Part shown: piece by piece, positions 15,601 through 26,913 of the stretch
Position numbering within the stretch: the stretch's first letter is position 1
Layout: each line of letters begins with the position of its first letter
NCBI GenBank assembly: GCA_027627225.1
Contig: CM051024.1
Span: 83,128,204-83,192,203 of the forward strand
Length of the DNA stretch: 64,000 nt
Source of the DNA: Congeria kusceri
Taxonomy: Eukaryota; Mollusca; Bivalvia; Myida; Dreissenidae
Direction: 5' to 3'
The notes under the pieces: model-generated
What the model saw: the letters and a program-made list of their open reading frames with translations, nothing else
Database searches by the model: none
What the model was told of the DNA's origin: nothing
Position numbers and translations under genes: made by a program

Positions 15601-18600
15601 GTTGAATTTATTGTATAATTAAGTTATGCAATTCAGAATATATTTAATGCATATTAATTATTGCATGTAATATATTTAATGCATAATTTATGTTGTTGTT
15701 TTTTTTTTCAAGTTTGTTTTATATATTTAATATACGTGAATAAATATTGAAACTTTACAACGAGTTGGCCTCATTCAACACCCCGTTACATTTGTCCTCA
15801 CTAATTGCAATAAAGTGATATATTGCCTTAATGCTAAATACTTCCAACAAATTTAATCGATGAAAATGTATGTGTTGTAATATACATATTGAAATCAATT
15901 AAATTTTGAAATAATATGTACAATTCACGTAGTCACTGCCGTTTTAGATTGTACATGCCGTATGCAAATATGACGCAAAACCTAATATTTTTCCAAAATA
16001 ATAAACGTGTGAGTTAATTTTTATATCAAGTTAATTCTTGGCATGTTAAAAACTAAGTTTAGAATGCGTGTGCATCTCTTGGCAAACACGCGAGCATACT
16101 TTATATCTTGTTGTTTAAGGTTCTTTAGAGTTACGACAATCATTTGAAAAACATTTGTCCTTACCACTGCACCTGTCGTATATGAAAATCATGTACAATG
16201 GTGTAGATTGCAGAAAATATACGCGTTGCTAGCTCAAAAATACTGTATTACTAACTAAAAGGATGTTAACAGGATACACATAAATTATACGGCTAAAGCA
16301 GCATATCAAAACGATATGAAATACAAATATATTATCAACTAAAGTTTTATTAAACTCGCCATATGTGTCCAAAATGGTCTCACATGCAATACATTTGTAT
16401 GTCCTTTTATAAAGGTATATACTAACTTTAAAATTAGCGAGCTCAGAATTTAACATACATACTCATTATCACATGTATTGTATCACTTTGTGTGTAGTTT
16501 GGTTACGTATCAACTTTACATATTATCAAATCAATATAAAACCATTATCTTGCCAATCCTGTTCTCTTGTACATTCACTTATTATATTCAGGTGTTATTA
16601 TATTTATCTAACAGTTCCACATTTGTATTTAAGGCAATGTTAGTAACGTATCAATCTTACACATACTGCACTGTACTACTCTGTGTTTGTGGGGGATTTT
16701 TTTGGAATCGTATCGTTTGATACATTATCCAAAAAATGTGTAACCGTTGTTTTGCATGACACTTTCTCTTGTGCATCTCAATATTATGTTTTCATTCGTA
16801 TCTTTCTTTTCCACTTGTTTACATTAGGTACATGTTTGTAACGTATCAATTTTACACATACTGTATTGTTTGGTAACGTATCATTGTACATATTACAAAA
16901 AATGTAAAAACTATTGTTTTTGCCTGACATTTTCTCATGTACATCTCAATATTATGTACTGATTCTTATCTTTAATTACCACTTTTGTAGGTTTTTTCGC
17001 AGCGTTTCATTTTACATATTATCCAAAACATATCCAACCATTATATTTGCCTGAAATGTTTCTGTGCACATTAAAATATTATGCTATTTATACACATATT
17101 ATACAGTATCACTTTGTGTATTGTTTGGTAACGTAACATTGCATACATTTTCATAACAATGTGCAACCTTTACATTTAAATATTATGTTATTTTAATCAT
17201 TTTACAAAGCAACATTTGTAAGAAAGGTGAAAGTGACGTAACATTCTTACACATATTATATTGTGTATTCTTTGGTAAGGTAACCTTTCATACACTATCG
17301 TACATGTAACAATGTGCAACTTTTGTTTTACTATAAAATTGTTCTTGTACAATTCAATAATATGTTATAATACTTATATTACGCTTCAACTTTGGTATTT
17401 AAGGTGATGTTGGCAACATATCATTCTCATTCATTGTAGTGGTCAGTGTATTGTTAACACATAAAACACATAAAACTGTCTACATATAATCAAAACAATT
17501 TATTCAACCATTGCTTTGTCTGGTACTTTCCGTTGTACATTCCAATAGTATGATATTAATATTGAAAGTATTGTTCTGTTCCACTTTTGTATTCTTAGGT
17601 ACATTACCTTGTGACGAAGTATATCCCAACGCAACAAATAACACATAATTATGATGTTTACAAGCATAACATTACATTTTATTCTCTGTCTTTTATCCAA
17701 GCTGTTGTCCATTCTTTTACACCATTAATCCTTTCTTCTCCGTCAGTTCTGTAGCAAACAGTGTTATCAAATAATAACGTCATTGGTAGCAAAATATATT
17801 CGTATGCGTAAGTGCATTATACGAATCATGTCGGCGTTCCAGTCTCATCTCGTCTTAATTAGTAAATTTCATTATGTCTAACATCAAATATAAACCTGGA
17901 AACGCTGTCATGATCATGTATAGGGCTCCAGTATTTTTTCTGTTACTTCTGCACATATTGTGTGCATGCCAAATATGGCTTAATGTACATTGTCTTTTTT
18001 CATTGCACATAAGTATTTACATGTAAATGAACGTAGCACATACAGTCGAACATCCACGTAAACGCTTTCTAGTAGGAAAACACATTTATGCTGATATGTT
18101 CTTTCTGAAAAAAGTTCTCAAATGCCTTATTTTTGTAGCAATACTTTTTTGGCTCTCAGTTATCCTACTACGGTCAGGTGACATACACCCGAACACAGGC
18201 CCCACACTATCTGAGCCATCTTTATATACTGATACAGATAGCTCTGCATCCAGTTGCAATTTTTCAGAGTCAAATCATTGATCTTTTGTTCACTACACTA
18301 TTCAACGTCTGATGCCCAAAATAGACATCCTTAACACAGGTCTACAAGAGTTTGATATAATTGCGTTTACTGGAACATGGTTAAATAATTATATTTTATC
18401 AAGTGATCTTTTACTGGCTTTCATCAGCCAATCCGTAAATACCGTCCTCTTGATTCACATGGCGGTGTAGCCATATACGTTAATGAAAATATTGCTTTTA
18501 AACGTGGGCACGACCTTGAATTAAACCAGAGTGAATGTATATAGATTGAAGTCATTCTTACCAAAAATAATTTTTATATAGACCCCCTAGTGCGGATAGA

Positions 18601-21600
18601 TCGTACATGCAAGCTATCGAAGACTCTTTTGGGCTAGCTAGTGAAACATGTATAAATGATATAATTATAACAGGAGACTTTAATCTAAATCTTCTCATCC
18701 CATCTTCAACAAGTAAAATAGATGACATTTGCCTACAATATTATTTAACACAACTTATCCATGAGCCTACACATTACACAGAACAAATCTCTTCCATAAA
18801 AGACTTAATATTTGTAAGTAACCGGAATAATGTACTTTTGTCTGAAGTATGTGAACCTATTTTACAACAAAATATCCGTTATCATTGTCATATTTTTGGA
18901 ATATTAAAATAAAAATAAAATATCATAAAAACTTATTATCTACACATTTGGCGTGACGACATTGGATATTATCATAAATTACGGCATTTATTGATAGATA
19001 TTCAATGGGATCTATTAAAATGTTATGACATTGATTCTTATGCAGAAAATATTACTAACACTATATTACAAAATGCAAGTACTTGTATTCCAAACAAAAA
19101 TGTATGTATATGTCCATGTGATCTACCATGGATAAATAATCACATTAAGAAAAAATACGACAGCGAAAACGATTGTATCTAAAAGTCAAAAAAAGTAAAT
19201 TCTGATATTCACTGGTCAAATTTTCGACGTGTTAGAAATGAAGTTGTCTTACTCGTACGTAACTAAAAAAACGAGTATTTTAAAACAATTGCAAATAAAC
19301 TGAACTCATCTGATCTCTGCGCTAACGACTGGTGGAAAACACTAAGAACATTCATTTCTCCGAACACTCACAACTCTGTTCTACCCATTTACGATGAACA
19401 ATCAAATATTTTTGCGGTAGACGACACTCTAAGGCCGATATTTGAAATATGTAGTTTGCAAGTCAATCTTCAATTGTCAACACTACCAACCTCCAGTCAA
19501 TGTTTATATAGCAGTAGGAAGTCATTGACTCAATTAAATGCCTTAAGGTAGGGAAAGCATCTGGTCCTGATGGAATTAAAAAACGAATCATCGGACCAAC
19601 TTAGCTTTCCCTATATGGATTGTTTAATTCCTGACTAAGTGCCTGAAAAATGCCTTCTTGTTGGAAGTTTGCAAATGTGTGCCCGATCTTCGAAAAAGGC
19701 GATCCATCTCTAGCATCAAATTATCGACCGATATCATTGTTAAATACCATCAAGAAGGTCTTCAAACGAATAATACATAAACAAATTTTTTATTTTCTTA
19801 GTATTAATTCATTCTTTACACTGACACAATCTGGTTTTATGCCTGGTGATTCGACAGTAAATCAGTGAGCATATATTTATAAAACATTTTGCAAAGACTT
19901 GGATAATGGCATCGAAGTTAGAGTTGTATTCTTCGATATAAGTAAAGATTTGACAGAGTGTGGCACAAAGGCTTATTATTCAAACTACAGCAAACAGGCA
20001 TTCGAGGTGATCTATTATCATTTTTATCTAATTACCTTACTGATCGTAAACAAAAAGTAATTTTAGCAGGGGCACAGTCTAGTTCTATTGAAATCCTTGT
20101 CGGTGTTCTAAAAGGCTCTATTTTAGGTCCGCTTGTTTTTCTTGTGTATATTAATGACATAGTTACTGACATACAAGCCCAACTTAATATTTTGGTCTTT
20201 ACATGGTTGTAAATACGCCAAACGAAACTGCCACTATAATGCAATCAGACATAGATACAATTTATAGATGGGCAAATAAATGGTTAATACACTTCAATCC
20301 CTCAAAATCCGAATCAATGTTAATATCTCGTAAAATAAATAAACCTTCTCACCCATCACTTTCTATGCAGGGCGTTGATATACCCAGTGTAAATGTCCAT
20401 AAACATTTAGGTGTTTACTTGTCTAATGACTGTACTTGGCATTCGCACATAGCATTTATAAAAGAAAAAGCATGGACACGTATTTATATAATGCGTCGTT
20501 TAAAAGTAATGATAATTCAAACAAAAAACTTGAAACAATATACTTTTCATTTATAAGCCCAATTATTGAATATTCAGATGTTGTTTTTGATAACTTTACT
20601 CAATATGAAAAAGATGATTTAGAGAAAATGCAAACAGAGGCCGCACGTATATCAATCGGTTGTACTCGATTAGTCTCTCTAGAAGGTCTTTATAATGAGG
20701 TAGGTTGGGAAACTATCAGGCAAAGACGACGCTAACACAAATTAATATTAATGTATAAAATGAATACCAGCAATGCACCAAATTACTTGCAATCACTTGT
20801 CCCAGTAACAGTTGGGGCATCTAGCCATTATTATCTAAGAAATGCGACACATTTTCAATCCATTCAAGCCCGAACAACAATTTATTTAAATTCATTCCTA
20901 CCATCTACTGTCTCTGAATGGAATAATCTTCCCGATGATGTCAAAAATGCAGAATCGAACCAATAATTTAAAAGGCTAATTAACATTGACCGACCAATTC
21001 AAGATCCTGTATTTTCCTACGGAGAACGACGCCGTCATCTTTTCAGACGCAACATAGTTGCATGCCCGTTATGTCTCTGTAGAATAATGGAAACACCGTT
21101 TCATTAGTTTTTGGCATGTAGACATTATTTAAATATTCTTGAAGAACTAATAAACATTTTGTCCAACAATTCCGTCATTTCTATTGAAACTATCTTATAC
21201 GGAGACGACTCTCTCGATTAACAAACCAATGCCAAAATAGTTGATGCAGTTCACAAATATATTGTTAATAGTAACCGATTTGAAACATAGATTTGCTTCA
21301 GAACTTCGCTTAAACTTCCTGTTTCTTTTCATCCCTCCACTTTCTGTTTAACCATTCTTATGCCAACCCTTTATAATTGTTCCCGATCAGAGCTTCTTTG
21401 TTTTCTGTTCTTACATTATCTGCTTTAATAGGTTATTTGTTAACCAATTATGTTCGCTTGAAAACATGCAAGTTAATATACTCTACAGGGAGAAGAACTG
21501 TATAAGACTGTGTATTTCGTTCCAATCCAATTCAAACATGTACTTATTATTAAGTGTATTATGTTTCGAAATTGTATTTATGCGTTCTTGTTTGAAATAA

Positions 21601-24600
21601 AATATGTTTAAACTGAAGTCGATAGCATTGACATAATATTTTGTTAAAGTACGTAAGTTACAATTACGAGTGACAATTATAAGATAAAATCAGATGAATT
21701 AAAGTATCACTGATGTTAAGTTACTTTTATCATACAATAAATCGGTCCAAGAGAATTGTTGTCTGAAAAATGTTCTGGGATGTTTAAGATTGAGTATAAC
21801 ATTTTTCCGACTGCCTGTTAATAACGATACATATCATTGGTGCGTGTTAAACGTAATGTTGGTTTATCTATATTAATCCAGATATAATCCATCATAGCTT
21901 GTGCATTAGAAATAATAAACATACCGTCAAGAAATACGTTTTAAATGTGTTGATTTTAAAAAAAGCACATAAGTATCCCTAAAACAGATGTGATGGTTTC
22001 GAAGGCTAAGCAGACAGCATTTTAAACATGTATGGTTAATGTTGTTTTATATTTCAATTCACAATAATTCATGTCCGAATACGATATTTCACTAAAAACA
22101 ACATATACACTATATTGTCCATGTAAAATTACAAACAAATCTATAAAACACACAATTATTCTTAGTATTTTTATTGTATTAGTTTAAGTCCTAATAATAC
22201 TAGTATTTCACATACAGGAATATGCACATTTAGCATTTTTCATTGTGGACTGAAATGGCGCATAAATTGTGCTTGTAACTCGTGTTATGTCTGTCCCGCT
22301 TACTGGCTCATTAATATATGTTTTCGTTTCGATGAACACATACTTTTGTTTTAACCATTTTCGATTTACTTATCCAATCAAATGTGTTTCGGATAACAGT
22401 ATCAGTCCAAAAGTGTTATAAAATTTTGACCAAGAGTTCAGTGTTGTTTTTGTGTAGAAATATATTATAAATGTTAGTTGTAAAAACACACATCAGTTCA
22501 AAAGGCTTATCGCTTTGAAGTTCTCAGACTCCCACTGCATGACTCAATTATTGCAAACAAAGTTAGGCTCCTGAAACGAAATTTACCCTATTAACGAGCA
22601 AAACATAATAAAACAGTCATATGATAGACAAATGCATTAATGATTTACAAGACATTTACTTTGCATTCTTCCTGTAGATTAAAATTATTAATTGAATCAT
22701 TTAGTGCGAACATTCTTTGCCCTTACACCAAACTTTCAAATACAGACAAAACCAAAATATAATAAGCATATATTAAATAGTAGCTTCATATATGCAATGC
22801 CCTCCAAGCAATAAAGCGTTTTACATGTTGAAATGCAATATCAGTTAGAATGTCTGAATAGTCACCCTAAAAGAAAAGGAGATTCCATTGCAAAGTAAAT
22901 AGTATAAAAACACGTACAGCACAACGCACAGAACATCTTTAATATACTTTCTATTGAAAATCCATGTACATGTATTTATACATTATTTAAATTGAGTTAC
23001 TGCATTTGCATTTGCTCTAATTTTAAGATTGAAATGTATTGGTTATCATGTGCAATTTTAACATATAAATAAAATTGTTATCATTAAATGCATTTTGTAA
23101 TTTGAAAGTATGACACAAATATCCTAAAAAATCATACTTAATGTTTACTTAGTACTCATGTTTATTTCATATTTCATACATTACATAGTTAAGATTCAAA
23201 CATAAATGTAACAATTGAACCCTAATCGACTTAAAAATACTCCACTTGTCAACAAATGAATATTTTAAGTTTTGATTGTTTTATACACAAACTTTCACGA
23301 ACAGCTTTGCGGATAACGTTCGACATTCTCTAAAAGTCGTTAGCATGTATGCAGTTTACTGGAAATTTTTGGAATTGTGTTTTGAACCCAGGTAAGCGTG
23401 TCTACAAGGTACTGGCCGACTCCTGTGTCAACAAAACTCCGTTGGATTTCGACAGATTGTTTATTCAAACGACCGTCGACTTATTGCCATTTTCGAATGA
23501 TTCGTCTACAATAACATATAAGCAACATTTAACAGTACATTGCTATATATATAGCTTTCTACAAGATGACCACGAAGTAAGAAAACAACGCCATTTTATC
23601 AACGCAAATGCCATCTTGTTTATCACATTTACGTAATAAGTAGTCAAAACGTTTGGAAACTACAAAGGATAAGCAGCTTTCATTCGTACTTTTGCTACAA
23701 TAGCCTAAGATATTAAACTTTCGTTTGCACTTTAATTCCTTTCGAATGTTTACACGTTTAAGGGAGTAGAGAGGTTTTGTTATACTCATCGCCAATCTTA
23801 TGTAATTCTAATTGAAACTCGGCAGCCTAAAATCAGTTCGGTTGATATATCATAGCGATCGGTGTTCACAAAAGTGTATTCAAATAACAGATGGCTGGAT
23901 GTATAAATATGAACACACACTATACTGGAATTTTATTCTTTCTGTTAAACAAATATTAAACAAGAACTTTCACTGTCAGTGATGAATGCCTCCAATGACA
24001 CATTGGTACTGATTTTGTTAATTGTTCATTAAATTTGATATGAATCAATGACATAACTAACCGACCAATGTTTGAAAGAGCTACAGCCTTTGCCCAATTA
24101 TTTCCCAGACCAACCAACCTATCACGTTTTACGAAACTAGGCCGACAATTTCATTGTTATTGCCCGAACAAGGTTTTCCAACTTAAGGTTAGTTTGGCCG
24201 TGACCTTTGCCTTAGGACCCAATAATGAATATGGATCCAGTTCTAGTCTTCACCAACCAACCTACAAAATGTCATAAATATAGACCTTAATGTTCCATTG
24301 TTATTGCCAAGACAAGTTTCTTTAACAATTGGTCGGTTTTTGCCTTCACCTTTGACCCTATGACTAAATGATCATTAGGTATCCACTTCTAGTCATAACC
24401 AACCTACACACTAAATTTTACAAACGTAGGCTTAAGAGTGTTGTACTTATGTCTGGATAAGTTTTTATAATTACTGGTCTGTTTGACCGTGACCTTTGAC
24501 CCAAGGACCCAATAACCAATCCTCTAAAAGTCATGACCAACCTACCTACCAAGTTTAAAGATCCTAGACCTATGGGTAACAGACTTATTGCATGAACATG

Positions 24601-26716
24601 GTTTTACAATTACTGTGTGTTTTGTATCATTTGTTGGTCGGTTTGACCTTGACCTTCAACCCAATGACCCCAAATCAATAGGGATCCTCAACTAGCCATG
24701 ATCAACAAACCTACATAGTGTGTCTGTGTATATAATATGTTTGTCGGTTTGACCTTGAACTTTGACCTTAGGACCCTAAATCAATAGGGATCCTCAACTA
24801 GCCATGAGCAACAAACCTACATATTGTGTCTGTGTATATAATATGTTTGTCGGTTTGACCTTGAACTTTGACCTAAGGACCCTAAATCAATAGGAATCCT
24901 CTAGTAGTCCAAACCAACATTACTACCGAATTAAAAGAACCTAGGCTAACGGGTTCTGTAGTGATTGCACGGACAATGTTTTGTCTACCGACACACCGAA
25001 GGAACGCCGCACTGACGGACCGACATTTGAAATTCAATATACACCCGCTTCTTCGAACGGGGGCATAACACTGATTTGCTATATAACGTTGATATACGTA
25101 ACGAAAAGAAACTGTTTTACAATACCGTATATGAGTTAATAGAATGAGTTATCGTTGTTGTTCGTGCAATAATTTATAAACAACAACAATCTAGCGAAAT
25201 TATCAATTTGATTATTTTCTTTTAGCGTCCCTTGAGCTGCGAGATGTTGCCGATGGAAACAATGCAATGTTTAGCTTACTTTATCAAATTCCAAAAAAAT
25301 ATCAATTCTTACGAAAGCAGGTACAGTAATGCTTTGATTCGAATAAAGTATGTTTTGGAAATTATGTATACAATTTAAATGGTATTACATTACGCACATA
25401 TATATTCGGTCAAGTTGCACTAAGGCATGTTACCTGTATTCCTCAAATTCAGTTGCGTTAAGTTCAATTAATATTCTCATGGTATCTTGTGTTTTCCTGC
25501 AATAAAATATATGTATTATTGTTTTACCAAATTTAGCACGTATATAATAAATATAACGAATATTTCAAATACGTTTAAACAATAATAACAATAATAATAA
25601 TAATGATAATAATGTATATGCTTTTCTAATAGTATCAAATATCTAATAATGGCAAAGGATTATGGTTACCCAAGTCGATCCTCAAGTATCGTTATGCATT
25701 TCTCACGTTTCTTCATTCTGCGTTTAAGAATTCATCTCTAAAAATAATTATCAAGTTCACGAATCATTTATTATAGAACAAACATACTGGATTTATTTGC
25801 AAATGTATTGCTCACATGAATTAATCTGTACTGCATATCAAAACTACGGTCTGGATTTAAAACCTCCTATAATATATACCACATTAGTTATATGCACTAT
25901 TAACTCAACGCATCCGGATTAAGTCTAATTCAACATATCATATTTTACAACCATTAAAGTATACACATACTGGTTTTGGAGTTCATTTTTAGTGATGGCA
26001 TCACGAGTCATTGACTTTCTGAAATACAAAAAAAGCTAATAAGAATCATGCAGAGTGGGTGTATCTTGATAACTAGAATTTATGACTTGATAACTAGAAT
26101 TTATGCTTTTACAATGTATATACAAAACAAGTTCAGTACTAACTCATGTGAATATTTAAAAACAGCAAATTTTAAATACTAATGCTTTAAAAGTAGTTAC
26201 ATTTGTAGTAAAGTCAAAACAGATCTCTTAACCGATGATTACTTCATAACAGCACTTGGTCAATATATGTTTTGCTACTGATTAGATTTTGAGGCAGCAA
26301 ATAAACCTTTTACGACTACAACTTTTGTTCTCAGAGTTTGCGTAAACAACACAAAATAAAAAAATATATTATTTAAACACATCGTTTTATCAATACACTG
26401 CGTGATCACTTTTGTCATGTTTGTGCGAAACAGATGAAACAGAAATACGAAATACTGTCAACTATATACATCAGGGAGAATAAACAGTAATACAGTAACA
26501 TACAATAATCCACCCGCTTCTGTTTTATTTCTTCAACCTCTGTGGTTAAATCGCCAATTTCCTTCGATAGTAATAATTCGTTTCGATGAAGGACTTCATT
26601 ACTTTCTTGCCTACAATAGGTAGTTGCAATAGTATCGTAGTAGTAATTGTAGTAGTAGTAGTAATAGCAGCAGTAATAGCAGTAGAAGTAATACTACTAC
26701 TATTAATTATAATAAT

Positions 26717-26755
<39 letters not shown>

Positions 26756-26869
26756 CAGTAGACGTAGCAGAAGTAGTAGAAGTAGTAGTACTAGTAGTAG
26801 TAGTAGAAGTAATAGTAGCAGTAGTAGAAGTACTAGCAGCAGCAGCAGCAACAGCAGAAGAAGTAGTAC

Positions 26870-26913
<44 letters not shown>

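Noticed and set aside
13973..15791. Complete LTR retrotransposon
   Set aside because: The right end lacks the first half of the supposed LTR, no polypurine tract is seen and no gag or pol frame is present.
23349..23795. Overlapping frames of 95 codons (plus) and 78 codons (minus)
   Set aside because: No convincing splice acceptor or protein-like pattern.
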